From Candidatus Allofournierella pullicola (GTDB lineage: Bacteria; Bacillota; Clostridia; Oscillospirales; Ruminococcaceae), in the NCBI GenBank assembly GCA_019114225.1, contig DXFW01000008.1, forward strand, positions 94,316-158,315: 64,000 nt of DNA, in the 5' to 3' direction. The position numbers and the translations under genes are program-made. The number at the start of each line of letters is the position of its first letter. Positions within the stretch are counted from its first letter, which is position 1. Of this stretch, positions 16,298-25,389 are shown piece by piece. Under the pieces are notes generated by a model. The model did no database searches and had not been told where the DNA came from. It saw nothing but the letters and a program-made list of their open reading frames with translations.

Positions 16298-17452
16298 ATG
16301 CTGGTACCCCTTCGCGCGATTTTGGAAGCCACCGAGAAATATCACTACGCCCAGGGCGCCTTCAACGTGAACGCCGTGGCTCAGGCCAAGGCTGCCATCG
16401 AGGTGCACGAGATGTTCCGCTCCGCCGCCATCCTGCAGGGCGCGGACCTGGCCAACGGCTTCATGGGCGGGCGCACCGACTTTATGAACGCCACCCTGGA
16501 AGACAAGATCAAGGGCGCTGCCAACATCGGCGCGGCGGTGAAGAAGTACGGCGAGGGCAGCCCCATCCCCGTGGCCCTGCACCTGGACCACGGCCGCAAC
16601 TTCGAGAGCTGCAAAGCGGCCATCGCCGGCGGCTACACCTCCGTTATGATCGACGGTTCCAGCCTGCCCTTTGAGGAGAACATCGAGATCACCCGCGAGG
16701 TGGTCAAGTACGCCCACGAGCGGGGCGTCACCGTCGAGGCCGAGCTGGGCGTGCTGGCGGGCGTGGAGGACCACGTGTTCAGCGCCGGCTCCACCTACAC
16801 CAACCCCCTGGACGCGGTGGAGTTCATCAAAAAGACCAAGGTGGACGCCCTGGCCATCAGCTACGGCACCATGCACGGCGCCAACAAGGGCAAGGGCGCG
16901 AAGCTGCGCAAGGAAATTGCCATCGCCACCAAGGAGTGCCTGCTGCACGAGGGAATTTTCTGCGCCCTGGTGAGCCACGGCTCCTCCACCGTGCCTCAGT
17001 ATATCGTTGAGGAGATCAACGCCCTGGGCGGCGACATCCAGAACGCCTACGGCATTGAACTGGCCCAGCTGAAAGAGGCTGCCCGCTGCGGCATTGCCAA
17101 GATCAACGTGGACACCGACATCCGTCTGGCCGTCACCCGCAACATGAAGGAGCTGTTCTACAACCGCCCCGAGCTGCGTCAGAGCCCCTCCATCGGCGGC
17201 ATTTACAAGCTGCTGGAAGAGAAGAAGAGCGCCTTCGACCCCCGCGCCTTCCTGCCTCCCATCATGGACACCGTCATGTACGGCAACGTGCCCGACGCGG
17301 ACGTGGCCGCCATCGTGGACTGCATTGAGAAGGGCGTGCGCGAGGTCATCGGCACCCTCATCGTGGAGTTCGGCAGCGTGGGCAAGGCTCCGCTGGTGGA
17401 GAAGGTCACCCTGGACGAGATGGCCGAGCGCTACCGCAAGGAAGGCATTTGA
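16298..17452 (+). CDS. Class II fructose-bisphosphate aldolase family protein
   Basis: A protein of 384 residues starting at MLVPLRAILEATEKY; the upstream extension in frame overlaps manA and is not coding. Class II aldolase features: YAQGAFNVNAV, ALHLDHGRNFE (metal His and catalytic Asp), SVMIDGSSLPFEENI, VEAELGVLAGVEDH, SYGTMHGANKGKG (metal His), LVSHGSSTVP (metal His) and AKINVDTDIRLA. The C-terminal 90 residues are longer than in the shortest FbaA proteins. The reaction is cleavage of fructose-1,6-bisphosphate or a related ketose phosphate; the substrate is not fixed by sequence alone. Confidence 0.9.
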   Translation: MLVPLRAILEATEKYHYAQGAFNVNAVAQAKAAIEVHEMFRSAAILQGADLANGFMGGRTDFMNATLEDKIKGAANIGAAVKKYGEGSPIPVALHLDHGRNFESCKAAIAGGYTSVMIDGSSLPFEENIEITREVVKYAHERGVTVEAELGVLAGVEDHVFSAGSTYTNPLDAVEFIKKTKVDALAISYGTMHGANKGKGAKLRKEIAIATKECLLHEGIFCALVSHGSSTVPQYIVEEINALGGDIQNAYGIELAQLKEAARCGIAKINVDTDIRLAVTRNMKELFYNRPELRQSPSIGGIYKLLEEKKSAFDPRAFLPPIMDTVMYGNVPDADVAAIVDCIEKGVREVIGTLIVEFGSVGKAPLVEKVTLDEMAERYRKEGI

Positions 17453-17484
17453 CCCCGGGTCTTGAAAAGGAGCGACGCTGACTT

Positions 17485-18321
17485 ATGAAATACATTTTTC
17501 TGAACCTCAAGCGCTTCGACGTGCCGGTGGAGCTGGGCGGCGTGAACCGCCTGGCCCCCGTCACCGAGTGGGCCAAGACCATCGTGGAAGGCACCCAGGA
17601 AGGCCTGAAGAAGTACGACCCTGCGAAAGTCGAGTTCGTGCAGTTCTTCCCCGAGGCCCACATCCTGAACGCCGTGGCGGCCCTGTGTGAAAACAGCCCC
17701 GTCAAGGTGGGCTGCCAGAGCCTCTACCGGGCGGACACCGCCGTGGGCGGCAACTTCGGCGCCTTCACCTCCAACCGGCCCGCTTCCATCGCCAAAGCCA
17801 TGGGCTGCGGCGGGGTGCTCATCGGCCACTGCGAGGAGCGCAACGACAAGGCCGGCGTGCTGGCTGAGGCGGGCGTGGTGGACACCGCCGCGGTGAACCG
17901 CCTGCTGAACCAGGAGATCAAAGCCGCCACCGCCCGCGGCCTCAAGGTGCTCTATTGTATCGGCGAAAAGAGCGAGGAGCAGGAGCGCTGGCAGGAAGTT
18001 CTGGGCGAGCAGCTGGACGTGGGCCTCGAGGGCGTGGACTCCAGCCAGGTGGTCATCGCCTACGAGCCCATCTGGTCCATCGGCCCCGGCAAGACCCCGG
18101 CCGACAAGCCCTACATTGAAAAGATCGCCCGCTTCGTCAAGGAGCGCACCGGCGGCATTCCCGTGGTCTACGGCGGCGGCCTGAAGAGCGACAACGCCGA
18201 AATGCTGGCCTCCATCCCCGAGATCGACGGCGGCCTCATCGCCCTGACCCGCTTCTCTGGTGAGATCGGCTTCTATCCCGACGAGTATCTGGAGATCATC
18301 CAAAAGTATCTGGGCGAATAA
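17485..18321 (+). CDS. Divergent triosephosphate isomerase
   Basis: A protein of 278 residues with the triosephosphate isomerase barrel. Catalytic positions are kept: N7 and K9 (LNLKRF replaces the usual NWKMN), His115 in IGHCEERN (usual IGHSERR), and Glu194 in AYEPIWSIGPGKTP (usual AYEPVWAIGTGKTA). The substitutions sit in the signature motifs, including Thr to Pro in the phosphate-gripping loop 6. The enzyme is therefore probably active but may serve another phosphorylated substrate, as TIM paralogues do in tetrose catabolism. It lies between an aldolase and a LarA-type racemase. Confidence 0.85.
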   Translation: MKYIFLNLKRFDVPVELGGVNRLAPVTEWAKTIVEGTQEGLKKYDPAKVEFVQFFPEAHILNAVAALCENSPVKVGCQSLYRADTAVGGNFGAFTSNRPASIAKAMGCGGVLIGHCEERNDKAGVLAEAGVVDTAAVNRLLNQEIKAATARGLKVLYCIGEKSEEQERWQEVLGEQLDVGLEGVDSSQVVIAYEPIWSIGPGKTPADKPYIEKIARFVKERTGGIPVVYGGGLKSDNAEMLASIPEIDGGLIALTRFSGEIGFYPDEYLEIIQKYLGE

Positions 18322-18351
18322 GGCCCGGCGAGCAACAAGGAGGAAACGCGA

Positions 18352-19836
18352 ATGAAACTGGATTTTGAGTACGGCCACGGCCTGATGAGCGCCGAGCTGC
18401 CCGACAACACCGATGTGTTCATCCCCGGCACCACCGTGGCGGACCCCCCCTGCATTCCCGAGGACAAGCTGGAGGAGGCCTATCTTGAGAGCCTGCACAA
18501 CCCCATCGGCATGAAGCCCCTGAGCGAACTGGCCTTCCCCGGCGCGAAGGTGGTCTTCATCGTGCCCGACCGCGTCAAGGGCGGCGAGCAGCCCACCAGC
18601 CACCGCAAGGTGAGCATTAAGCTCATCCTGAAGGAGCTGTATGCCGCGGGCGTGAAGAAGGAGGACATTCAGTTCATCATCTCCAACGGCCTGCACCCCC
18701 GTGCGAAGCCCGAGGACTACAAGGCCATCTTCGGTGAGGAGCTGTTCAACGAGTTCTGGCCCACCCACCAGATGACCAGCCACGACTCCGAGGATCCGGA
18801 CAACATGATCGACCTGGGCACCACCAAGCGGGGCGACCCGGTGTGGATGAACAAGACCGTCTTCGAGTGCGACCTGCCCATCCTCATCGGCCATGTGCAG
18901 GGCAACCCCTACGGCGGCTACTCCGGCGGCTACAAGCACTGCGCCACCGGTATCACCAACTGGCGCAGCATTGCCAGCCACCATGTGCCTGAGGTCATGC
19001 ACCGGGACGACTTCACCCCCGTGAACGGCGGCAGCCTCATGCGCCACAAGTTCAACGAGATCGGCATGCTGATGGAGGAGAAGATGGGCCATCCCTTCTT
19101 CTGCTGCGACGCTGTTCTGGACACCAAGAGCCGCCAGATCGCCATCTACTCCGGCTACGCCGCCGAGATGATGCCCGAGAGCTGGAAGATCGCCGACAAG
19201 CGCACCTACGTGCACTGGGCGGAGAAGAAGTACGACGTGCTGGTGTTCGGCATGCCCCAGAAGTTCCACTACGGCGACGGCATGGGCACCAACCCCATCA
19301 TGATGATGCAGGCCCTGAGCGCCCAGGTGCTGCGCTTCAAGCGCGTGATGAGCGACCACTGCGTCATCATCTGCTCCTCCATCTGCAACGGCTTCTTCCA
19401 CGACGAGCTGTGGCCCTACCTGCGTGCGGAGTGGACCGACTTCCAGCACGACTACATGAACACCCTGCCTGACATGAACCGTCTGGGCGAGTACTACGCC
19501 ACCAACGAGGAGTACATCCGCAAGTACCGCTTCACCAACGCGTTCCATCCCTTCCACGGCTTCTCCATGATGAGCTGCGGCCACATCGCGGAGATGAACA
19601 CCAGCGCCATCTACATCGTGGGCGCCCAGGAGCCGGGCATTGCCCGCAGCATGGGCCTCAAGACCCGCGCCACCTTCGAGGAGGCTCTGGCGGACGCGAA
19701 GAAGAAGTTCGTGGGCGAAGCTCCCAACATCCTGGCTCTGCCCCAGACCTTCAAGCTGGCGGCTGTGCACCTGTGCATGAAGGACCCCAGCCAGGACTGC
19801 ATGGACGAGTACGGCAACCATCCCTGCTGCGGCTAA
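18352..19836 (+). CDS. LarA-family (nickel-pincer) racemase
   Basis: A protein of 494 residues, longer than lactate racemase LarA (about 425). The core signature is present: NGLHPRAKP (His115), GHVQGNP (His181), GGYSGGYKHCATG (Lys195, the residue carrying the nickel-pincer cofactor in LarA) and ASHH (His210/211). LarA homologues act on lactate and other 2-hydroxy acids. No larB, larC or larE cofactor genes lie in the window, so the cofactor must be made elsewhere. Placement after aldolase and triose isomerase suggests a three-carbon or sulfonated 2-hydroxy acid product; that is inference. Confidence 0.85.
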   Translation: MKLDFEYGHGLMSAELPDNTDVFIPGTTVADPPCIPEDKLEEAYLESLHNPIGMKPLSELAFPGAKVVFIVPDRVKGGEQPTSHRKVSIKLILKELYAAGVKKEDIQFIISNGLHPRAKPEDYKAIFGEELFNEFWPTHQMTSHDSEDPDNMIDLGTTKRGDPVWMNKTVFECDLPILIGHVQGNPYGGYSGGYKHCATGITNWRSIASHHVPEVMHRDDFTPVNGGSLMRHKFNEIGMLMEEKMGHPFFCCDAVLDTKSRQIAIYSGYAAEMMPESWKIADKRTYVHWAEKKYDVLVFGMPQKFHYGDGMGTNPIMMMQALSAQVLRFKRVMSDHCVIICSSICNGFFHDELWPYLRAEWTDFQHDYMNTLPDMNRLGEYYATNEEYIRKYRFTNAFHPFHGFSMMSCGHIAEMNTSAIYIVGAQEPGIARSMGLKTRATFEEALADAKKKFVGEAPNILALPQTFKLAAVHLCMKDPSQDCMDEYGNHPCCG

Positions 19837-19850
19837 AAAATGAATGACGG

Positions 19851-19880
19851 GCGGGCCCTGCCGAAAACGGCGGGGCCCGC
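19851..19880 (+). other. Intercistronic hairpin between larA-like gene and permease
   Basis: A 13-bp stem GCGGGCCCTGCCG / CGGCGGGGCCCGC with loop AAAA and no T-run. It is likely an mRNA-stabilising or attenuating hairpin rather than a full terminator, since the next gene follows after 36 bases with a good ribosome site. Confidence 0.6.
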
Positions 19881-19916
19881 GCCTTCCTGCAAAACAAAAG
19901 AAAGGAGGCGGCGCCC

Positions 19917-20705
19917 ATGCAGGTGCTTGCCTATTTTATCATCAGTCTGCTGGCCAGCGTGGCGGGCGCCATCTGCGGCATTGGCGGCGGCGTCATCATC
20001 AAGCCCACCCTGGACCTGTTCCATCTGGACAGCGTGGCCACGGTGAGCTTCCTCTCCGGCTGCACGGTGCTGGCCATGAGCTGCTACTCGGTGACCAAGG
20101 CCCTGCGGGCGGGCGACAGCAAGGTGGACCTGAAGCTGGGCACCCCGCTGGCCATCGGCGCGGCGGTGGGCGGCGTGGCCGGCAAGCAGATGTTCGCGGT
20201 CATCAGCGCGGCCTTCGCCGAAACGGCGGGCGCGGTGCAGGCGGCATGCCTCTTCCTCATCACCCTGGCCACCATGCTCTACACCATCAACAAGAGCCGC
20301 ATCCGCACCCACAAAATTTTCAAGGTGTGGGTGTGCGTGGCCATCGGCCTGGTGCTGGGCATTATGTCCAGCTTTCTGGGCATTGGCGGCGGCCCCATCA
20401 ACCTGGTGGTGTTCTACTTCTTCTTCTCCATGGACACCAAGACCGCTGCCCAGAACAGCCTCTACGTCATCCTCATCAGCCAGATCACCAGCCTGGGGGC
20501 GACCCTCGTCACCGCCAGCGTGCCGCCCTTCGGGTGGCTGAGCCTGGTGCTGATGGTGGCGGGCGGCATTGGCGGCGGCATGCTGGGCCGCGTTGCCAAC
20601 AAGCGGATGGACAACAAGGCGGTGGAGAAGCTGTTCATCGGCCTGATGGGCGTCATCATGGCCATAAGCCTCTACAACGTCTGGCAGTACACCTTCGCGG
20701 TGTGA
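19917..20705 (+). CDS. Second TauE/SafE-family permease
   Basis: A protein of 262 residues with seven or eight membrane segments and the duplicated family motif: GAICGIGGGVIIKP near the N-terminus and SFLGIGGGPINLV at residues about 150-165. Ribosome site AAAGGAGG. It is only distantly similar to the permease at 12951, so this is not a recent duplication. It is the last gene of the isomerase-aldolase-LarA block, and two such permeases in one block suggest transport of an anionic intermediate or end product. Confidence 0.87.
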   Translation: MQVLAYFIISLLASVAGAICGIGGGVIIKPTLDLFHLDSVATVSFLSGCTVLAMSCYSVTKALRAGDSKVDLKLGTPLAIGAAVGGVAGKQMFAVISAAFAETAGAVQAACLFLITLATMLYTINKSRIRTHKIFKVWVCVAIGLVLGIMSSFLGIGGGPINLVVFYFFFSMDTKTAAQNSLYVILISQITSLGATLVTASVPPFGWLSLVLMVAGGIGGGMLGRVANKRMDNKAVEKLFIGLMGVIMAISLYNVWQYTFAV

Positions 20706-20769
20706 TGGGTGAAACATCACCACATACCAGCTGTTCAGTCTTTTAAAGTCTCTATTGCTGTGAAAAACG

Positions 20770-20798
20770 TTGGCAAGCAGAAGAAAAAGATGTAGAAT
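20770..20798 (+). promoter_or_regulatory. Promoter of the low-GC module
   Basis: TTGGCA, a 17-base spacer and TAGAAT, in an AT-rich leader 36 bases before the GTG start of the FAD oxidoreductase gene. Confidence 0.7.
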
Positions 20799-20833
20799 AA
20801 ACAAAGAAAAATGCAATTACAGAGCATAGGGGC

Positions 20834-22417
20834 GTGAAAAGAACGGAACGAGTGATCATTATCGGTGCTGGTCCCGCAGGGATCACAGCCGCTTATGAAC
20901 TTTTGAAAGACAGGCATGGGCAGGGCGGAAAATATGAAGTGCTTGTGCTTGAGGAGAGCCAACAGATCGGTGGTATCTCCCGCACTGTTCGTGTGGGCGG
21001 AAACCGAATGGATATTGGCGGCCACAGATTTTTCAGCAAGGACCAGCGTGTGACTGACTGGTGGCAGGAGGTCATGCCCGATCAGGGAGCTCCTGCATTG
21101 GACGACCGGCTTCTGGACCGGCAGGTCCCCCTGTGTGACGGTGGCCCGAATCCGGAACAAACCGACCGGGTCATGCTCACTCGCAACCGTGTTTCCCGAA
21201 TCTATTACCGCAGGCGTTTCTTTGACTATCCGGTAAAAATGAACTGGAACACGATCCGCAATATGGGGGTGCTCACCACGCTTGAGGCGGGGGTGAGCTA
21301 CCTTGTTTCTGTGGTGCACAAACGGCCTGAAACGTCGCTGGAAAACTTTTACATCAATCGTTTTGGGCGAAAACTCTACTCCATGTTTTTTGAAGGCTAC
21401 ACCGAAAAGCTGTGGGGACGCCATCCCCGTGTGATCTCGGCGGATTGGGGTGCACAGCGGGTCAAGGGGCTTTCTATCGTGGCGATTCTAAAGGACATCC
21501 TGCGCAAGGCACTGCCTGGAGAAGGAAAGGGAAAGGTGGAAACCTCTCTCATAGAGTCGTTCAAATATCCGAAACTCGGTCCTGGACAGCTGTGGGAGAC
21601 GGCTGCCCAGGAAGTGGAAAAGATGGGCGGCGTTATCAAGCTGGGCTGCAAGGTGGTAGGTGTGACCACCGAAAGCGGTCGGGTGACGCAGGTGACCTAT
21701 AAAGAGAATGGTCAGCAAAAGACCGTGGCGGCAGACATCTGCATTTCATCCATGTCTTTGAAAGACCTTGTGGCCGGGATGAACGATGTTCCTGATGATG
21801 TGGGCCAGGTTGCCGCAGGTTTGCCCTATCGTGATTTTGTAACGGTTGGTTTGTGCGTCAAAAAGATGGAGCTGCGCAACGAGACCGCGCTCAAAACCCT
21901 GCAGAACATTGTTCCCGACTGCTGGATCTATGTGCAGGACACAGGGGTAAAACTTGGCCGCATTCAGGTGTTCAATAACTGGTCGCCTTACATGGTGGAG
22001 GATCCTTTGCACACTGTGTGGTTAGGGTTGGAATTCTTCTGCGCCGAAGGCGATGAGTTCTGGAACATGAGCGAACGGCAGTGGGTTGATTTGGCGGTGA
22101 GCGAACTGGTGTCGATGGGCGTTTTGTCCGGACCGGAGCAGGTGCTTTTCAGCCACAAGGAAAGCGTGAAAAAAGCCTATCCTGCCTATTTTGATACCTG
22201 GTATCACATGGATACTCTGGTGAGGTATCTGGACGGATTTGAAAATCTTTATTGCGTGGGACGAAACGGTCAGCACCGCTACAATAATATGGATCATTCC
22301 ATGGTCACGGCTATTGAAGCGGTGGAAAACATCCGTGCCGGCCGCCGGGACAAAACCAACATTTGGAGTGTTAACACGGAGAATGAATATCACGAAGAAA
22401 AACAAAGGGATACTTGA
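20834..22417 (+). CDS. FAD/NAD(P)-dependent oxidoreductase, UDP-galactopyranose mutase-like
   Basis: A protein of 527 residues with a GTG start preceded by TAGGGG. The N-terminal dinucleotide motif [17 protein letters not shown] is followed by [14 protein letters not shown] and [11 protein letters not shown]. Similar proteins sit in cell-envelope glycan clusters and are loosely related to UDP-galactopyranose mutases and protoporphyrinogen oxidases. Its reaction is unknown. Base composition is visibly lower in GC than the neighbouring genes, and the same holds for the next two genes, which overlap or abut it. This looks like one acquired module. Confidence 0.82.
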   Translation: MKRTERVIIIGAGPAGITAAYELLKDRHGQGGKYEVLVLEESQQIGGISRTVRVGGNRMDIGGHRFFSKDQRVTDWWQEVMPDQGAPALDDRLLDRQVPLCDGGPNPEQTDRVMLTRNRVSRIYYRRRFFDYPVKMNWNTIRNMGVLTTLEAGVSYLVSVVHKRPETSLENFYINRFGRKLYSMFFEGYTEKLWGRHPRVISADWGAQRVKGLSIVAILKDILRKALPGEGKGKVETSLIESFKYPKLGPGQLWETAAQEVEKMGGVIKLGCKVVGVTTESGRVTQVTYKENGQQKTVAADICISSMSLKDLVAGMNDVPDDVGQVAAGLPYRDFVTVGLCVKKMELRNETALKTLQNIVPDCWIYVQDTGVKLGRIQVFNNWSPYMVEDPLHTVWLGLEFFCAEGDEFWNMSERQWVDLAVSELVSMGVLSGPEQVLFSHKESVKKAYPAYFDTWYHMDTLVRYLDGFENLYCVGRNGQHRYNNMDHSMVTAIEAVENIRAGRRDKTNIWSVNTENEYHEEKQRDT

Positions 22418-23999
22418 GCGATGGCATGCGGTGTTGGGGCTTTCCGGCACAGTGGAGAAAACATGGTTCTGGCTGGCTTTTGTGCTTCTTACGGTTTATC
22501 TTGAATTCGTGATATTCTCACAAAACTTCATTGCCGGTTTTCACTCAGCGTTGGTAACGGCCGTCTGTGCTGTTGCGGTGGTTCCGGTTTGCTTTGTGGG
22601 TGTGTTTTGGTGTGCGCGGCTGGAGATGAAGCGAGGGGTTCGGAAGGAGAACCGGCGAAAAACGGCTCTGATCGCCGCAGGTGCCTTCGCACTCACCCTG
22701 ACGGTGATGGGACTTTGGCTGGCGGCAGGCTGGCCGGGTACCTTGTCGCCCGACAGCTTCAATCAATTGAGCGAGGTTTTCAGTGGGTTGTACAATAACT
22801 GGCATCCCGTGCTGCAGACGTGGCTGTTTATCGCATTGCCCGTTCAGTTGTTTGGCTGTGTGGGTGCTGCAACTGCAATGCAGATCGTCTGGTTCAGTCT
22901 GGCGGTGGCCTATCTTTACAGTGTCCTGTATCGGACAGGCTGCCCCTGGAGCTTTATGGCGGTGAGCTGGCTGTATCTTGCCGCGAATCCCAATAACGGC
23001 CTTATTATGACCACGATTTGGAAAGATTCGGCGATGAGCATTCTGGCGCTGGTCTGGTTCAGCCAATTGGTGCAGATTTTTGCCAGCAATGGATATTGGC
23101 TCAAAAAATGGTATAACACGGCGGCGTTTTGTCTGGCGTCCTTCCTGACCAACGCCATGCGTCACAATGCAGTGCTTCTGGTAGCGCCGGTGTTTGTGGT
23201 GTTGCTGATTTTTTTTAAGAATACGCGGCGGCGCATTGCGGTGTGCGCTCTTATAGTGGCAGCAACAGTGCTGGTGTTCAACGGTCCGGTGCTTCGGATG
23301 GCAAAGGTGGAACTCAGCAGCAACCAGGTGGTGGAGACTATGGGAACGCCCATGACCATCTTGTGTAACGTGTATGTGAAAGACCCTTCCGCTATGAGTG
23401 ATGAGGCCCGGGCATTTATGGCTGATCTGGCCACACCAGAAGAGTGGGCGAATAATTATTGGACGGGAAGCTTTAACTCCATTAAATGGTCCAGCAGTCA
23501 GGACCTGGAAACAAAAGTGAATGAAACGAGTCCGGCAAAATTGCTGCAATATACAGCAGAAGCAGTGATCGCCCGGCCCGGGCTGTCATTTGATGCCTTT
23601 GCACGATTGACCAGTCTGGTGTGGGGATTGGACGGACAGCGTTACTGGACTCTGGGCCAAAACGTTTATTTCAATAATTACGGCATCGTTCAGCAGGGGA
23701 ATGAGACTTTGAGATCTGACTTGAACGAGTACAGTCAAATGTGTGCGTCCGGAGTGACCAAATACCTGTTCTTTTACACAGGTACTCTGGTGCTGCTGAT
23801 GTTATTCATGGCTGTTGGCCGGTTGGGTTCTGGCGGGCTGGCAAATTCGTTTCTCGTTCTGGCGCCCTTGGCATATGATTTCGGCACTATGTTGCTTTTG
23901 TCCGGACCCGATTTTCGGTTTTTTCACTTCAACTTTGTGATCGTGGTACCGCTGATCTATATTCTTATGATGAAACAGAGAAAGGCGGAGAAAGAGTGA
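22383..23999 (+). CDS. Large polytopic membrane protein (GT-C or DUF6020-like)
   Basis: A protein of about 538 residues with some twelve hydrophobic segments. A conserved-looking loop follows the second or third segment: [13 protein letters not shown], then [10 protein letters not shown], which recalls lipid-linked sugar transferases of the GT-C/DUF6020 type. A larger soluble part lies around residues 315-420. I suggest a membrane glycosyltransferase, unproven. The ATG at 22383 overlaps the preceding gene by 35 bases and has a poorly spaced GGAG, so the exact start is uncertain. It overlaps the GtrA gene by four bases. Confidence 0.75.
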   Translation: MNITKKNKGILERWHAVLGLSGTVEKTWFWLAFVLLTVYLEFVIFSQNFIAGFHSALVTAVCAVAVVPVCFVGVFWCARLEMKRGVRKENRRKTALIAAGAFALTLTVMGLWLAAGWPGTLSPDSFNQLSEVFSGLYNNWHPVLQTWLFIALPVQLFGCVGAATAMQIVWFSLAVAYLYSVLYRTGCPWSFMAVSWLYLAANPNNGLIMTTIWKDSAMSILALVWFSQLVQIFASNGYWLKKWYNTAAFCLASFLTNAMRHNAVLLVAPVFVVLLIFFKNTRRRIAVCALIVAATVLVFNGPVLRMAKVELSSNQVVETMGTPMTILCNVYVKDPSAMSDEARAFMADLATPEEWANNYWTGSFNSIKWSSSQDLETKVNETSPAKLLQYTAEAVIARPGLSFDAFARLTSLVWGLDGQRYWTLGQNVYFNNYGIVQQGNETLRSDLNEYSQMCASGVTKYLFFYTGTLVLLMLFMAVGRLGSGGLANSFLVLAPLAYDFGTMLLLSGPDFRFFHFNFVIVVPLIYILMMKQRKAEKE

Positions 24000-24409
24000 T
24001 CCGCAAACTGATGAATTGGCTGCACATCAGCGGACTGTGGAGCCTACTGAGTTATCTCGTTGTGGGTGCTCTTGCCACCGTGGTGGAATGGACAGCGTTT
24101 TGGGTGCTGGAAGGGCGTATGGGTATGCCCTACCCGGCAGCGACGGCGTTGGCCTTTGCTTTTTCCACCTTCGCAAACTGGGCATTTGGACGTTTGCTGG
24201 TCTTCAAAGCGCCAACAGGCTGTTCGCTGGCAAAAGAAATCGGAAAGGTCTATCTTGCAAGCGCAGTCGGTCTGCTCTTGAACCTTGCCATTATGTTTGT
24301 TCTGGTGGATGGCATGGGGCAGAATGAAATGATTTCGAAAATGATTGCGACCGTGTTGGTGTTCGGCTACAATTATCTGATCCGAAAACGGCTGATTTAT
24401 AAAAAGTAA
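23996..24409 (+). CDS. GtrA-family membrane protein
   Basis: A protein of 137 residues with four membrane helices in the GtrA pattern: SYLVVGALATVVEW in helix 1, FSTFANWAFGRLLVF at helix 2-3, and a basic end NYLIRKRLIYKK. GtrA proteins are thought to flip polyprenyl-phosphate-linked sugars. The start is GTG, overlapping the upstream stop (GTGA). Together with the FAD enzyme and the polytopic protein it suggests decoration of surface polymer with a lipid-carried sugar. Confidence 0.85.
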   Translation: MIRKLMNWLHISGLWSLLSYLVVGALATVVEWTAFWVLEGRMGMPYPAATALAFAFSTFANWAFGRLLVFKAPTGCSLAKEIGKVYLASAVGLLLNLAIMFVLVDGMGQNEMISKMIATVLVFGYNYLIRKRLIYKK

Positions 24410-24412
24410 AGA

Positions 24413-24448
24413 CAGCCCCGGCTTTTGCCGGGGCTGCTTGCATTTTTT
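24413..24448 (+). terminator. Terminator of the low-GC module
   Basis: A 10-bp stem CAGCCCCGGC / GCCGGGGCTG with loop TTTT, followed by a T-rich tail including six T. Confidence 0.88.
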
Positions 24449-24465
24449 GGCTGGGGGTGTACAAT
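24438..24465 (+). promoter_or_regulatory. Promoter of the thioesterase gene
   Basis: TTGCAT, a 16-base spacer and TACAAT, overlapping the T-rich tail of the preceding terminator. Confidence 0.65.
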
Positions 24466-24507
24466 ACCATACCGTGAGAGATTTTTTGATGGATCGGGGG
24501 AAAAACG

Positions 24508-24948
24508 ATGGAGCAACAGGAAAAAGGCATTGACCTTTCGCTGCTGAACGAGGAGCTGCGCCGGGCGGTGGAGGCCCACACCAAACCCATGGTCTGTTTT
24601 GAGGGCCTGAAAGTGACCGCCCTCCGGGAAGGCTATGTGGAGGCCGAAGCCCCTGTCACCGAGAACAGCCTCAACCCCTATGGCAACGCCCATGGCGGCT
24701 GGCTGTTTGCGCTGTGCGACACCTGCTCCGGCCTCGCGGCCAGCACCCGGGGCCGCCCCAACGTGACCCTGCAGGCCTCGGTGAACTACATCCGGGGCGT
24801 GAAACCCGGCGACACCGTCACCGTCAAGGCCTTCAGCCGCCACAGCGGCGGGCGCACCGCCGTGAACCAGGTGGAGCTTTACGACCAGAACGAGCGGCTG
24901 CTGCTCACCGGCAGCTTCACCATGTACTACATGGACGCAAAAAAATGA
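24508..24948 (+). CDS. PaaI-type hotdog-fold thioesterase
   Basis: A protein of 146 residues. The hotdog helix with active site appears as NPYGNAHGGWLFALCDTCSG (an Asn-X-X-Gly-X-X-HGG motif with the downstream acidic residue), followed by the strand VNYIRGVKPGDTV. This matches the PaaI/YbdB acyl-CoA thioesterase group, cytosolic tetramers that hydrolyse short or aromatic acyl-CoAs. It is monocistronic with its own promoter and terminator. The acyl substrate is unknown. Confidence 0.87.
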   Translation: MEQQEKGIDLSLLNEELRRAVEAHTKPMVCFEGLKVTALREGYVEAEAPVTENSLNPYGNAHGGWLFALCDTCSGLAASTRGRPNVTLQASVNYIRGVKPGDTVTVKAFSRHSGGRTAVNQVELYDQNERLLLTGSFTMYYMDAKK

Positions 24949-24949
24949 A

Positions 24950-24979
24950 AAAAGGCAGGGCGGAAAGCCCTGCCTTTTT
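24950..24979. terminator. Bidirectional terminator between convergent genes
   Basis: A stem AAAAAGGCAGGGC / GCCCTGCCTTTTT that supplies a T-run on both strands. It serves the thioesterase gene and the minus-strand operon ending at 25033. Confidence 0.88.
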
Positions 24980-25032
24980 GTTTTGCACATCCGGCCGGCC
25001 GCCGTGTTGAAAACCGGGGCCGCAAGCCGTGG

Positions 25033-25374
25033 TCAGAAGTTGGAGCCGTTCCAGCCCCAGTGCTCCGTCTCGGCGTACTTCACATACACCCGGTCGGCGG
25101 GCACGTCCAGCACGCTGTCCAGAATATCGCACACCCGGCCGGAAAAGGAGTTGTAATCCTCGGCGTCCGCGCCGCCGTAAACGCTCACCTCGGCAATGGC
25201 CGCCGGCGCGTCGGTGCCCGCCATCCACAGGGCCTTTTCGCCCTCCACTTCCACCATCAGCCAGGCCTCGCTCTTGCCCGGAATCACCTCAATGGCCTGG
25301 CCCAGCATCGTCTTGATGCGCTCCGCCTGGCCCTCGTTCACCGCCACGTTGGCGCTCACCCGAATAAACGGCAT
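25033..25374 (-). CDS. MIF/tautomerase-family protein
   Basis: A protein of 113 residues starting MPFIRV; Pro2 is the catalytic base of the macrophage migration inhibitory factor/tautomerase fold after Met removal. The ending YVKYAETEHWGWNGSNF strongly resembles the MIF C-terminus, and length and strand pattern fit. It may act as a phenylpyruvate or related tautomerase; homologues of a host cytokine in gut bacteria are of interest, but a host effect is only speculation. It is the last gene of a minus-strand group, 15 bases after the hydrolase, with ribosome site AAAGGAGG. Confidence 0.88.
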   Translation of the reverse strand: MPFIRVSANVAVNEGQAERIKTMLGQAIEVIPGKSEAWLMVEVEGEKALWMAGTDAPAAIAEVSVYGGADAEDYNSFSGRVCDILDSVLDVPADRVYVKYAETEHWGWNGSNF

Positions 25375-25389
25375 GTCCGTTCCTCCTTT

